NCBI RefSeq assembly: GCF_029783845.1
Contig: NZ_LWID01000001.1
Span: 806,001-870,000, forward strand
From: Volucribacter amazonae
Lineage (GTDB): Bacteria; Pseudomonadota; Gammaproteobacteria; Enterobacterales; Pasteurellaceae
Length of the DNA: 64,000 nt
Direction: 5' to 3'
This document shows, one piece after another, positions 9,310 to 18,459 of this stretch (its first letter is position 1; each line of letters starts with the position of its first letter). Under the pieces are notes generated by a model. That model ran no database searches. It saw nothing but the letters and a program-made list of their open reading frames with translations, and was not told where the DNA came from. The position numbers and the translations under genes were made by a program.

Positions 9310-10053
9310 TTACTCTGCACTAATCACTACTCGGCGATTTGGTGCTAAACAATCTCTTAATGCTTGCCCCGTTTCACCATCACAAGTTTTAACTTGATCT
9401 GCTTTTCCATAACCTACCGCAGAAATATTGTCCGCAGGAATACCTGCTGAAATTAAATATTGTTTTACTGCATTTGCACGTTGTTGTGAAAGAGACAAAT
9501 TATAAGCCTCTGGTCCCAATAGATCAGTATAACCCGCCACACGAATATGACTTACTTTTTGAGCTTTGAATTTTTCCGCCACTTGGAGTAAATATTCACG
9601 CCCCTTGGTACTCAATTGAACAGCATCAAAACCAAATAATAAATTATCTGATAACTCATAACGATAGGCACAATTTTCTGGATACCATAACAAAGATTGA
9701 GCAATCATTCGTTTGTCAAATAAAATCTTAAATTGACAAACTTTATGCTGACCATTTTCACGGAAATTAAATACATAATCCCATTCTCTCACATCAAATA
9801 ATCCTTCATTAAAATGAGGACGACCAATTAAACTATAAATTTGATCTTTACTCATACCTGAAGAAATAAGATTTACATTATTCCAATTCGGCCAAGAACC
9901 ATATTGAGAACCACTATTATTAAAACTGCTATTCTCAATTTTAGGCCAAACTGGATTATCCGTTGTACCTTGATCACTTACTTCGCTTAAATTACCACAA
10001 CCAACTAAACTTGTGGCCACCAAAGAAGTAAAAAAAAGTTGTTTAATATTCAT
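9310..10053 (-). CDS. Outer-membrane lipoprotein with BamE-like and OmpA-like domains
   Basis: A 247-residue protein with a lipoprotein signal (lipobox LVGC, Cys19). Residues about 65-125 look like a SmpA/OmlA (BamE-type) fold: SSGMSKDQIYSLIGRPHF, then EWDYVF. The C-terminal about 110 residues are an OmpA/Pal-type peptidoglycan-binding domain (HIRVAGYTDLLGPEAYNLSL, SQQRANAVKQYL, VGYGKAD). It is therefore likely anchored in the outer membrane and bound to the cell wall. It is neither plain BamE (about 110 residues) nor Pal (about 150). The gene stands alone, with its own terminator. Confidence 0.8.
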   Translation of the reverse strand: MNIKQLFFTSLVATSLVGCGNLSEVSDQGTTDNPVWPKIENSSFNNSGSQYGSWPNWNNVNLISSGMSKDQIYSLIGRPHFNEGLFDVREWDYVFNFRENGQHKVCQFKILFDKRMIAQSLLWYPENCAYRYELSDNLLFGFDAVQLSTKGREYLLQVAEKFKAQKVSHIRVAGYTDLLGPEAYNLSLSQQRANAVKQYLISAGIPADNISAVGYGKADQVKTCDGETGQALRDCLAPNRRVVISAE

Positions 10054-10277
10054 ATCGTTTCCTTATTTTACGATTACCCAGAAATGTAAATGGGAAATTC
10101 TATCATTGACGTACTAATTAAACAAGTAGGTAACTATTCTCTTGTTGATAACTTGGGGACATACTTATTAAATAATTGTTATATCCTAATATAGTAAAGA
10201 TATAGCTCGAGCTTTAATAAAAGAATATTATCTAGGAACTTCCATTTTTATAAAATATATATAAATCAATCAATTTA

Positions 10278-10291
10278 ATGATTCCGCTCAA
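10278..10291 (+). promoter_or_regulatory. Possible FNR site upstream of yjjI
   Basis: ATGAT-TCCG-CTCAA matches the FNR consensus TTGAT-N4-ATCAA at 8 of 10 informative bases and is about 60 bp before the yjjI start codon. A -41.5 placement would give a short leader. Control by FNR would suit an oxygen-sensitive glycyl-radical enzyme, but the match was made by eye only. Confidence 0.35.
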
Positions 10292-10351
10292 AGTTTTTGT
10301 ATGGGTTTTAAATTAAAATTGACACTTATTTACTATGAAGAGAGGTTCGCT

Positions 10352-11890
10352 ATGCAATCATCTTTACAAGATATCCTTGATACAGTGCAATCTAACGCAC
10401 TAACTTGCCAACAAAAAGGTATGATCTTAGCCAATATCGCTGAACGCTTATTTAATCCTATTGATCTATTAGGTTATACTCAAGAAGAATGGCAATATAT
10501 TGAAAATCAAATGATTTGTGATTTAAATGAGGGTTATGCTATTTATCGGCCTCGCTATATCTTACCAGACTATAATGTTTATATTCAAAAAGGTTGTCAA
10601 TTTCTAGATTTACCTCCACCACAGAATTTAGATGAAGTACTTGATGGCTTATTAATCCTTTATACTCACGTCCCATCTATTACCACTTACCCCGTTTATA
10701 TTGGACGTTTAGATCTGTTACTCGATCCTTTTATTACAGATGAAAAACAAGATTATAGTAAAATTAAACGCTTTCTTAATCATATTGATAAAACTATCCC
10801 TGATTCTTTTTGTCACGCCAATATTGGTCCTTATGATAGTAAAGCTGGTCGTTTAATTTTAAAAGCAATAATTGAGCTAGAAAATCCCACTCCCAATATA
10901 ACTATTCGTTATGATAAAACGAAAACATCAAGAGAATTTGCCGAACTTGCGGCCAAAGCTTGTTTATTAGTTTCTAAACCTTCTTTTGCTAACGATGCCT
11001 ATTATATAACTGATTTAGGTGAACAATATGGTATTGCTAGTTGTTATAATGCACTTCCAGAATGTGGTGGTGCTTATACTCTCACGAGATTACGTTTAGG
11101 CACAATTGGAAGAGCTTGTAAGAATGTTGATGAAATGGTTAATCATTTATTACCTAAAGTTGCAACATTAGCACTATCTACTATGGATAAACGCCATAAA
11201 TTTTTAGTAGAACAAAGCCATTTTTTTGATACTGATTTCTTAGTTAAAGAAGGTTTTATCAAACGCACCAATTTTACCAGTATGATTGCTATCGTTGGAT
11301 TAGCTGATGCAACCAATCATTTGTTACAACAAGAAGGATTGAACGAGACATTTGGGCAAAGTCAACGAGGTGATGAAATTGCTAAAATGATTATGGATAA
11401 ACTACAACAAATTAATCAACAACACCAAGGGCTATACGTTGAACGTACTCATGGCCATTATTTATTACATGCTCAAGTAGGAGCAAGTAATCATAAAGAA
11501 GATAGACACAACACTCCCGCTCATCGTATTAGAGTTGGTGAAGAACCAACATTATTAGCTCATTTAAAACAATCAGCTCCTTTTCATCAATATTTTCCTT
11601 CAGGAACGGGAGATTTATTTGCCTTTGATCAAACATACACTGAGCATTTAGATGCCATAGTTGATATCATTGATGGCGCTTTTACTCTAGGTTACCGTTA
11701 TATCACAACTTATCTCAAAAATACGGACCTCATTCGAGTTACAGGCTATTTAGTGAAAAAAAGCGAAGTGGAACGCTATCGTCAGGGAGAAGCTGTATTA
11801 CGAGATACCACTTGGTATGGTTCAGGTACAGATGATTGCGCTAATGTATTTGACCGACAATTACGTGATGAAAAAAATGTAACTAATTAA
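10352..11890 (+). CDS. yjjI: YjjI-family glycyl radical enzyme
   Basis: A 512-residue member of the YjjI (DUF3029) family, close to E. coli YjjI (516 residues). The glycyl-radical motif LIRVTGYLVKK near the C-terminus (about residue 470) holds the radical glycine. I start at ATG 10352 (MQSSLQDIL), preceded by AGAGAGG; a longer in-frame start 51 bp upstream has no good ribosome site. The activase gene yjjW follows after 13 bp. Activity needs anaerobic conditions by analogy with other members of the superfamily. The substrate is not known to me. The neighbouring nucleoside permease suggests a role in nucleoside or pentose metabolism. Confidence 0.9.
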   Translation: MQSSLQDILDTVQSNALTCQQKGMILANIAERLFNPIDLLGYTQEEWQYIENQMICDLNEGYAIYRPRYILPDYNVYIQKGCQFLDLPPPQNLDEVLDGLLILYTHVPSITTYPVYIGRLDLLLDPFITDEKQDYSKIKRFLNHIDKTIPDSFCHANIGPYDSKAGRLILKAIIELENPTPNITIRYDKTKTSREFAELAAKACLLVSKPSFANDAYYITDLGEQYGIASCYNALPECGGAYTLTRLRLGTIGRACKNVDEMVNHLLPKVATLALSTMDKRHKFLVEQSHFFDTDFLVKEGFIKRTNFTSMIAIVGLADATNHLLQQEGLNETFGQSQRGDEIAKMIMDKLQQINQQHQGLYVERTHGHYLLHAQVGASNHKEDRHNTPAHRIRVGEEPTLLAHLKQSAPFHQYFPSGTGDLFAFDQTYTEHLDAIVDIIDGAFTLGYRYITTYLKNTDLIRVTGYLVKKSEVERYRQGEAVLRDTTWYGSGTDDCANVFDRQLRDEKNVTN

Positions 11891-11903
11891 AATTATTATA
11901 AAA

Positions 11904-12692
11904 ATGACCGCACTTCCTCAATTGTTTGTGCCATTACATCGAATAATTCCCTTCTCTAATGTGGAAGGGAAAGGTAATCGTACAAGTATTTTCTTACAAG
12001 GTTGCAAACTAAATTGTTTGTATTGCCATAACCCAGAAACTATTCCTCGTTATTCAAAGCTAGCCTCTCAAGTTAGCCTACAATATTTATATGAACAAAT
12101 AATGCAAGCTATCCCTTTCATTCGAGGAGTAACATTTTCTGGTGGAGAACCTACAATTCATCATAGGAAACTCATTCCATTATTTAAAGCACTCAAGAAA
12201 CAAGCTCTTACTTGCTATATTGATACTAGCGGTTTTTTTGATTATCAACAAATTGAAGAGCTTATTAACGTCACTGATAAATTTTTATTTGATTTAAAGG
12301 GAGAAGGACAGGGTTTACAAACGCTATGTTTTGATCGAAAAAATCAGCAAGGAAAAGTTCCCTTGCAAATATTTAATTCTCATCAATATATCAAAACTAA
12401 CAATCTAATGCGTAATTTAACTAATCTCTCTTATTTATTAAAACTCGACAAAATTGAAGAGGTGCGGTTGGTTTTACTAACGGATTTCTTTGATAGTCAA
12501 TCCTTAATTACAAAAGTTGCACAATTATTATTACCCTATCCTCAGGTGCTACTCAAAATTATTCGGGTACATACTAAAGGAACAAGAGATCCTGAGGGAT
12601 TACAATCTTTTGTTCCCAGTATAGAACAAGTTGATCAGTTAGCATGTTATGCAAAACAATGCGGAATTCACAACATTAAAACTATTTACTAA
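11904..12692 (+). CDS. yjjW: Glycyl radical enzyme activase, radical SAM (YjjW)
   Basis: A 262-residue radical SAM protein. The cluster motif CxxxCxxC is seen as [12 protein letters not shown] (about residues 33-44), followed by [11 protein letters not shown], the family's SAM-binding GGE motif. It would abstract a hydrogen from the YjjI glycine. It is slightly shorter than E. coli YjjW (287); the extra ferredoxin-like Cys cluster found in many activases is not evident here, which is odd for this family. The start codon lies within a Hin-type uptake sequence (ATGACCGCACTT). Confidence 0.88.
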   Translation: MTALPQLFVPLHRIIPFSNVEGKGNRTSIFLQGCKLNCLYCHNPETIPRYSKLASQVSLQYLYEQIMQAIPFIRGVTFSGGEPTIHHRKLIPLFKALKKQALTCYIDTSGFFDYQQIEELINVTDKFLFDLKGEGQGLQTLCFDRKNQQGKVPLQIFNSHQYIKTNNLMRNLTNLSYLLKLDKIEEVRLVLLTDFFDSQSLITKVAQLLLPYPQVLLKIIRVHTKGTRDPEGLQSFVPSIEQVDQLACYAKQCGIHNIKTIY

Positions 12693-12706
12693 TTATTGAG
12701 GTCATT

Positions 12707-13957
12707 ATGAATATACTTATTAGCCTTTTAGGTATTGTGGTTTTGTTAACCATCGGTATCTTACTTTCTACACAACCCAAAGAAATTAATTGGCGTACAA
12801 TTTTAGGTGCATTATTAATCCAAATTACCTTTGCTGCCTTAATACTCTATGTTCCTATCGGACGAGAAATCTTATTAGCAATGGCAAATGGAATCAGTCA
12901 TATAATCAATTATGCCAACGAAGGAATCGATTTCTTATTTGCTGGGCTTGCGGATGTAAAAAATTCGGGGTTCATTTTTGCCATAAAAGTCTTGCCAATT
13001 ATTGTCTTTTTCTCTGCTCTCATTTCTGTACTTTATTATATTGGTATTATGCAATGGATTATTAAAATTATTGGAGGGGGGCTACAAAAAGCCTTAGGCA
13101 CCTCAAAATCTGAATCTATGTCAGCAGCGGCTAATATATTCGTTGGGCAAACCGAAGCCCCCTTGGTCATCAAACCTTTTGTAAGCCGAATGACTGAATC
13201 AGAGCTTTTTGCTGTAATGGCTGGAGGAACTGCCTCTATCGCTGGCTCAGTATTAGCCGGTTATGCAGGAATGGGTATTCCTTTAACCTACCTTATTGCA
13301 GCTTCATTTATGGCGGCACCCGCTGGATTATTATTTGCTAAACTTATGCTACCACAAACACAAAAATTCACCGACGAGCTTATTGAAAATGAAAATACAG
13401 AAAAGCCTAATAATGTACTAGAAGCTCTTGCTAACGGTGCAACATCAGGTATGTATTTAGCTTTTAACATCGGTGCAATGTTAATAGCAGTAATTGCTAT
13501 GATAGCCTTACTTAATGGCATACTTAGTTATATTGGTGGGTATCTTGGTTATCAAGATCTTAGTATACAAATGCTATTAGGTTACTTATTTAAACCTCTT
13601 GCGTATTTAATTGGAGTACCTTGGTCAGAAGCGGGTATTGCAGGTCAAATGATTGGTATGAAACTAGCGGTAAATGAATTTGTAGGTTATTTAGAATTTT
13701 CTCAATATTTACAACCTGATCCCCCTACACAACTCAGTGATAAAACAAAAGCAATTATCACCTTTGCACTATGTGGTTTTGCTAATTTTAGTGCAATTGC
13801 AGTAATGATTGGAGGAATAGGGAGTATTGCACCTAATAAACGCTCTGATATTGCTCGTTTAGGATTAAAAGCGGTCATTGCGGGAACATTAGCTAATTTG
13901 CTCAGTGCAACGATAGCTGGTATTTTTATTGATCTCAGTGGTGTTGCTTTAATTTAA
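12707..13957 (+). CDS. Concentrative nucleoside transporter, NupC-type
   Basis: A 416-residue inner-membrane protein of the CNT family (SLC28-like): about ten hydrophobic segments, the conserved [16 protein letters not shown] motif (about residues 143-160) and [18 protein letters not shown] in the transport core. It takes up nucleosides with protons or sodium. It begins 14 bp after yjjW and shares its transcript. H. influenzae has the same association of a NupC homologue with yjjW and yjjI. The exact subfamily (NupC versus NupX) is not settled. Confidence 0.9.
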   Translation: MNILISLLGIVVLLTIGILLSTQPKEINWRTILGALLIQITFAALILYVPIGREILLAMANGISHIINYANEGIDFLFAGLADVKNSGFIFAIKVLPIIVFFSALISVLYYIGIMQWIIKIIGGGLQKALGTSKSESMSAAANIFVGQTEAPLVIKPFVSRMTESELFAVMAGGTASIAGSVLAGYAGMGIPLTYLIAASFMAAPAGLLFAKLMLPQTQKFTDELIENENTEKPNNVLEALANGATSGMYLAFNIGAMLIAVIAMIALLNGILSYIGGYLGYQDLSIQMLLGYLFKPLAYLIGVPWSEAGIAGQMIGMKLAVNEFVGYLEFSQYLQPDPPTQLSDKTKAIITFALCGFANFSAIAVMIGGIGSIAPNKRSDIARLGLKAVIAGTLANLLSATIAGIFIDLSGVALI

Positions 13958-14017
13958 AAAGATAACAATGTAGAAAAGAACCACAATAAAAAAGTGCGGT
14001 CTATTTTCACAAAATTT

Positions 14018-14046
14018 TTGCTTTTTTTCATAAGCTAAGTTATATT
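14018..14046 (+). promoter_or_regulatory. Sigma-70 promoter of the thiamin-precursor transport operon
   Basis: TTGCTT (14018-14023) and TATATT (14041-14046) are separated by exactly 17 bp. Transcription would start about 14053, just where the TPP aptamer begins. Confidence 0.65.
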
Positions 14047-14051
14047 CATTG

Positions 14052-14137
14052 CATTAGTCGGGGTGCTTAGGTGTTTACCGAGCTGAGATAATACCCGTGA
14101 ACCTGATACAGCTAATACTGACGTAGGAAACTAATTA
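14052..14137 (+). ncRNA. TPP riboswitch (THI element)
   Basis: The conserved TPP aptamer signature is present: GGGGTGCTTAG at the 5' side, CTGAGATAATACCCGTGAAC in the core, CCTGATACAGCTAATACTG, and a final GACGTAGGAAACT. The last part contains a Shine-Dalgarno-like AGGAAA (about 14125-14130), so binding of TPP could hide it. There is no obvious intrinsic terminator before thiZ, which favours translational control. It sits in front of a 23-codon small ORF and the ABC transporter. Confidence 0.93.
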
Positions 14138-14208
14138 TGCCATTATTCTCTTTTTTCTTTATTCCTTTATTTTCTCTTGCTCAAATCCGATCATTATTAA
14201 TCCCATAA
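14137..14208 (+). CDS. Small hydrophobic ORF under the TPP riboswitch
   Basis: ATG at 14137 follows the riboswitch's AGGAAA by 7 bases and opens a 23-codon ORF, MPLFSFFFIPLFSLAQIRSL and three more residues, ending 13 bp before thiZ. It is a single hydrophobic stretch followed by a short polar tail. It could be a real membrane micropeptide, or a leader whose translation couples the riboswitch to thiZ. I know of no named family. The evidence is placement and a good ribosome site only. Confidence 0.5.
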   Translation: MPLFSFFFIPLFSLAQIRSLLIP

Positions 14209-14221
14209 AGCTGGATTAATC

Positions 14222-14935
14222 ATGAAAGCCATTGAAATTAGCCAGCTGACCCTGTCTTTTGCTCAACAAAAGCTATTTCATCAATTTGATTTTAGTTTGG
14301 CACAGGGCGAATGGGTCGCATTGTTAGGTATGTCTGGGATTGGAAAATCAACCTTGTTGCGTGCCATTGCAGGGTTAGAACAAACGGCAATTTCGCAGGG
14401 GCAAATTTATTGTGCGGGAAAAATTGCTTGGTTAGCTCAGCAAGATAGCCTTTATCCTTGGTTGTCCCTTGAAGATAATGTGCAATTAGCTCAATATTTA
14501 GCAGGCACGCAAAATACACAAACTCGCCAGCAAGCTCGTCAATTATTAGCTGCGGTCAATTTGGACGAACATTGGCATAAACCTTGTTACCAACTTTCTG
14601 GTGGGCAACGACAACGTGTGGCGTTGGCAAGAACCCTAATGCAACAGGCGGATATTATTTTAATGGACGAACCTTTTTCCGCCTTAGATGCCGTTACTCG
14701 TTTACAGCTACAAGATCTGACCTGTCAGCTATTTCAAGATAAAACCCTGTTATTAATTACCCACGATCCGCAAGAAGCCTTACGCCTTGCCGATAAAATT
14801 TATGTGTTAAGTGGGCAGCCTGCACAACTCTCTGCGGCGATTGAACCTCCGGGGCAAAAACCTCGTCAACTTAATCAACAAACCTTATGGCAATTACAAC
14901 AACAATTATTACAGCAACTCATGAGGGCATTATGA
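14222..14935 (+). CDS. thiZ: ThiZ-like ABC transporter ATPase (pyrimidine precursor uptake)
   Basis: A 237-residue ATP-binding subunit: Walker A GMSGIGKST (about residues 38-46), Q-loop WLAQQDSLYPW, signature LSGGQRQRVALART, Walker B IILMDEPFSALD and the switch His in LLITHDPQEA. It belongs to the nitrate/sulfonate/taurine-type ATPases. With the permease and binding protein that follow and the TPP riboswitch in front, it is the energy subunit of the ThiXYZ system for formylamino-pyrimidine (HMP precursor). It overlaps the permease gene by 4 bp (ATGA). Confidence 0.88.
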   Translation: MKAIEISQLTLSFAQQKLFHQFDFSLAQGEWVALLGMSGIGKSTLLRAIAGLEQTAISQGQIYCAGKIAWLAQQDSLYPWLSLEDNVQLAQYLAGTQNTQTRQQARQLLAAVNLDEHWHKPCYQLSGGQRQRVALARTLMQQADIILMDEPFSALDAVTRLQLQDLTCQLFQDKTLLLITHDPQEALRLADKIYVLSGQPAQLSAAIEPPGQKPRQLNQQTLWQLQQQLLQQLMRAL

Positions 14936-15690
14936 AAACAACGCTGCGTTATTTCGCCCAGATTACTTTGTTAGCCCTCGCATTAGTGTTAATTTGGGCG
15001 GCAATCATCCATTATTTTGCTTTACCTCATTATTTATTACCACCGCCCTTTAGCGTTGGAAAAACCTTGATAGAACAATGGCCGCTGTTATTATTGCACA
15101 GCAAAATTACCTTAATAGAAATTATACTCGGTTTGGTCATCGGCTTTTTATTAGGTTTATTATCCGCATTGGTGCTTTGTTTGTTCCCACGTTTAGCAAA
15201 ATTATTATTGCCCTTACTTGTGTTATCCCAAGCCATTCCTGTTTTTGCCATTGCTCCCTTATTGGTTTTATGGTTTGGTTATGGTATGCCGTCCAAAATC
15301 GTGATGACAGTTTTAATTATTTATTTTCCTGTTACGGCGACTTGTTATGACGGTTTACGCCAAACACCGAAACAATGGTTAGAATTAGCCAGTACATTAA
15401 CCCCCTCATCTTGGCGAATTTTATTTAAAGTGAGATTACCTGCCGCCTTGCCTGCCCTTGCTTCTGGGTTACGTATCGCCACCTCTATTGCCCCTATTGG
15501 TGCGATTGTGGGCGAATGGGTGGGTTCTTCCCAAGGGCTAGGTTATTTAATGTTACAAGCCAATGCCCGAATGCAAGTAAGCCTTATGTTTGCTGCATTA
15601 TTAATGCTGATGCTAATGGCATTAACACTTTATTTTACCCTTGATAAATTACTTAACCGCCTAATTCCTTGGGCAAATTATTTACCTTAA
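14932..15690 (+). CDS. thiX: ThiX-like ABC transporter permease
   Basis: A 252-residue inner-membrane protein with about six hydrophobic segments and the BPD-type EAA loop (WLELASTLTPSSWRILFKVRLPAALPAL). I choose ATG 14932 (MKTTLRYFAQ), which overlaps the ATPase stop, over an upstream start inside thiZ. It forms the membrane channel for the substrate delivered by the binding protein encoded 13 bp downstream. Confidence 0.87.
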   Translation: MKTTLRYFAQITLLALALVLIWAAIIHYFALPHYLLPPPFSVGKTLIEQWPLLLLHSKITLIEIILGLVIGFLLGLLSALVLCLFPRLAKLLLPLLVLSQAIPVFAIAPLLVLWFGYGMPSKIVMTVLIIYFPVTATCYDGLRQTPKQWLELASTLTPSSWRILFKVRLPAALPALASGLRIATSIAPIGAIVGEWVGSSQGLGYLMLQANARMQVSLMFAALLMLMLMALTLYFTLDKLLNRLIPWANYLP

Positions 15691-15703
15691 CAAAGGAGCA
15701 ACC

Positions 15704-16645
15704 ATGAAAAAATATTTGTTAATTTTAACCGCACTTTTCGCTATGTTTAGTCCCTCATTAAATGCTAAAGAGAAATTAAGTTTAATGCTTGATTGGTTTG
15801 TTAATCCTGATCATGCCGCCATTATTGTGGCTCAACAAAAAGGCTTTTTTGCTCAGAATGGTTTAGAAGTAGAAATTATTGAGCCTGCCGATCCCTCAAT
15901 GCCGCCGAAACTGGTTGCCGCTGGTAAAGCGGACTTAGCCGTTGATTACCAACCTCATTTACAAATGCAAGTGGCTGAAGGCTTACCCTTAGTGCGTATC
16001 GGTACATTGGTATCCACCCCCTTAAATAGCTTAGTGGTGTTAGCGGATAGTGATATTCAGCAATTAAGCGATCTCAAAGGTAAAAAAGTTGGCTATTCAG
16101 TAAGTGGTTTTGAAAGTGCTTTATTATCTGCAATGTTAAAATCCGCCAACTTGTCGGCACAAGATGTGGAGTTAATTAATGTAAATTGGTCGCTTTCGCC
16201 CTCTTTATTTAGTGGACAAGTAGATGCCGTCATTGGTGCATTCCGTAATTTTGAGCTTAATCAAATGGCCTTAGAAAACCGTCCCGGGCGAGCTTTTTAT
16301 CCTGAAGAACATGGCGTGCCTGTTTATGACGAATTAATTTTAGTCGCCAACAAAAATCAGCTTCATTCAGCGAAATTATCGGCATTTTTAACCGCACTTG
16401 AACAAGCTACCCTCTATTTAATCAATCACCCACAACAGGCTTGGCAAGATTTTGTTAGTTATAAACCGCAAGAGTTGGATAATGAACTTAACCGTCTGGC
16501 TTGGCGAGATACTTTACCAAGATTAACCTTACGCCCACGAGCATTAGATAACGCACGTTATCAAGCAATGGCAACCTTTATGCAACAACAAGGGCTGATC
16601 AATAGCGTACCGAACTTAGCGGATTACGCAATTCAAGTGGAGTAA
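15704..16645 (+). CDS. thiY: ThiY-like periplasmic pyrimidine-precursor binding protein
   Basis: A 313-residue NMT1/THI5-like protein with an N-terminal signal peptide (cleavage likely after SLNA, residue 21). The mature start, KLSLMLDWFVNPDHAAIIVAQ, matches the family that binds N-formyl-4-amino-5-aminomethyl-2-methylpyrimidine, a thiamin degradation product. A strong AAGGAG site precedes it. A Hin-type uptake core lies inside the signal-peptide coding region (near 15728), as in several genes here. Confidence 0.88.
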   Translation: MKKYLLILTALFAMFSPSLNAKEKLSLMLDWFVNPDHAAIIVAQQKGFFAQNGLEVEIIEPADPSMPPKLVAAGKADLAVDYQPHLQMQVAEGLPLVRIGTLVSTPLNSLVVLADSDIQQLSDLKGKKVGYSVSGFESALLSAMLKSANLSAQDVELINVNWSLSPSLFSGQVDAVIGAFRNFELNQMALENRPGRAFYPEEHGVPVYDELILVANKNQLHSAKLSAFLTALEQATLYLINHPQQAWQDFVSYKPQELDNELNRLAWRDTLPRLTLRPRALDNARYQAMATFMQQQGLINSVPNLADYAIQVE

Positions 16646-16650
16646 TTGCA

Positions 16651-17952
16651 ATGCCACAGAAAAATAGCAAAGTCCAAGTGGCCAGTGCCACCATGATCGG
16701 CACAGCCATTGAATATTTTGATAATTATATTTATGCCATTGCTGCGGTATTAATTTTTAATCAGCAATTCTTTTCTAGTAGCGATCCTATGTCCAATCAA
16801 CTAGCGGCACTTTCTACCCTCGCCCTAACTTTTGTCGCTCGCCCTTTAGGGGCTGTGATTTTCGGGCATTTTGGCGATCGCATTGGACGCAAAAAAACCT
16901 TTATGATGTCCTTGCTCTTAATGGGCGGTGCAACGGTTTGCATTGGTTTATTGCCCACTTATCAAAGCATCGGTATTTGGGCAACGCTATTGTTATGCCT
17001 ATGTCGCATAGGGCAAGGCATTGGGCTTGGGGGCGAATGGGGAGGAGCAGCATTAGTCGCCATTGAAAATGCCCCAGCTCAACAACGCGGTTGGTACGGC
17101 ATTTTCCCCCAACTTGGTGCCCCTATTGGCTTATTGCTTGCAAATGCCGCCTTTTTACTCATCAGCTACACCCTAGGTGAGCAAGCCCTACTAGAATGGG
17201 CGTGGCGTTTACCTTTCCTGTTTTCTGTGGTATTGATTGGCATCGGCATTTATGTACGACTAAAATTAGTGGAAACCCCAGTGTTTCTCTCAGCATTAGA
17301 ACAACATAAACCCGTAAAACTTCCAATATGGCAAGTACTTACCTGTCATTATAAACCACTGATTTTAGGACTATTAATTTGCGTGGCAGGCTATGTGTTA
17401 TTCTATATTATGATCGCTTTTAGCCAAATTTATGCCAAATCCCCTGCCACCTTATCGCCAGCAGGCTATCCTATGGGATTAGGTATTTCCCCACAAATCT
17501 TTACCACATTATTAATGTGTAGCGCCATTGCACTGGCAGGCTCAATACTATTATCAGGCATTGCCATTGATAAATTTGGACGCCGTAGTTGGTTAATCTG
17601 GACAACCCTTGGTGTCGCCCTCTTTGGGTTAGTTTTACCGCTTTTCCTCAACAACGGCACAACCACAAGTTTATTTTACTTTTTAATGATTGGCATGGCA
17701 CTTATCGGTATGGGATACGGACCTCTTGCCAGTTTCTTACCTGAATTATTCCCCACCTCTGCACGTTATTCAGGGGCTTCATTAGCTTATAACGGAGCAG
17801 GTATTCTCGGAGCAAGCGTAGCAACCTTAGTCACCTTACCACTAAATGCCCATTATGGTTTAATGGCAGTAGGTATTTATTTAACCCTTAATGCCTTATT
17901 AAGTTTGTTTGCCTTATATTGGGTTAAGGAAACAAAGGGGGTAAACTTATAA
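16651..17952 (+). CDS. MFS transporter, metabolite:H+ symporter (MHS) family
   Basis: A 433-residue, roughly 12-helix transporter. The MFS signature GDRIGRKKTFM is in the loop after helix 2; TAIEYFDNYIYA and GEWGGAALVAIENAP are typical of the ShiA/ProP/YhjE (MHS) branch. It begins 5 bp after thiY, so it is almost certainly in the riboswitch-controlled operon. In H. influenzae the comparable position holds tenA. The substrate is unknown; uptake of thiamin or a thiamin precursor is an inference from context. Confidence 0.82.
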   Translation: MPQKNSKVQVASATMIGTAIEYFDNYIYAIAAVLIFNQQFFSSSDPMSNQLAALSTLALTFVARPLGAVIFGHFGDRIGRKKTFMMSLLLMGGATVCIGLLPTYQSIGIWATLLLCLCRIGQGIGLGGEWGGAALVAIENAPAQQRGWYGIFPQLGAPIGLLLANAAFLLISYTLGEQALLEWAWRLPFLFSVVLIGIGIYVRLKLVETPVFLSALEQHKPVKLPIWQVLTCHYKPLILGLLICVAGYVLFYIMIAFSQIYAKSPATLSPAGYPMGLGISPQIFTTLLMCSAIALAGSILLSGIAIDKFGRRSWLIWTTLGVALFGLVLPLFLNNGTTTSLFYFLMIGMALIGMGYGPLASFLPELFPTSARYSGASLAYNGAGILGASVATLVTLPLNAHYGLMAVGIYLTLNALLSLFALYWVKETKGVNL

Positions 17953-18072
17953 GAATAAGTATTCTACTGCTCATGTCTTACCACTATTTTGGAACGCATT
18001 TGGTATGTCGTCTTGCTTATATTAAACTAGAAAAACTATAATAAAAAGTACAATATAGAATTGCCACACTTT

Positions 18073-18459
18073 TTATTTTTGTTCTAATAATTGAATAATT
18101 TTTTGTAAGGATTCAATTTCTTTTTGTTTTTGCACTAAAAGCTCATCTTTATGAACAATAAGCAATTTTAATTTTTCATTTTCAAAGGCAAGCGAGTCAT
18201 TAGTATTATGATAATTAGTATAAATATAGTCACTATTTTCATTCATACAAAAAACAACGCCTTTTTGGGAATCAATTAAATCTACCACATCAATATTAAA
18301 AATTTGAGCAATTTGTACCAATTTATCATAATGTAATTTGGTTTCTCCCCTCTCTAATTTTGCATAACCACTTAATGACATATTCATACGATTTGCCATT
18401 TCTTCTTGTGAGAGATGATGTAGCTCTCGAAACATTCTGATTTTTTCTTTTAATCCCAT
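18073..18459 (-). CDS. XRE-family helix-turn-helix regulator
   Basis: A 128-residue cytoplasmic DNA-binding protein. The HTH_3 domain fills the first 60 residues (FRELHHLSQEEMANRMNMSL, then GYAKLERGE), and a C-terminal coiled coil rich in Lys/Glu/Gln follows (about residues 85-128). I start at ATG 18459 (MGLKEKIRMF); an in-frame GTG four codons upstream is less likely. It is divergent from the Opa-like gene and may control it. No partner was identified. Confidence 0.8.
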   Translation of the reverse strand: MGLKEKIRMFRELHHLSQEEMANRMNMSLSGYAKLERGETKLHYDKLVQIAQIFNIDVVDLIDSQKGVVFCMNENSDYIYTNYHNTNDSLAFENEKLKLLIVHKDELLVQKQKEIESLQKIIQLLEQK

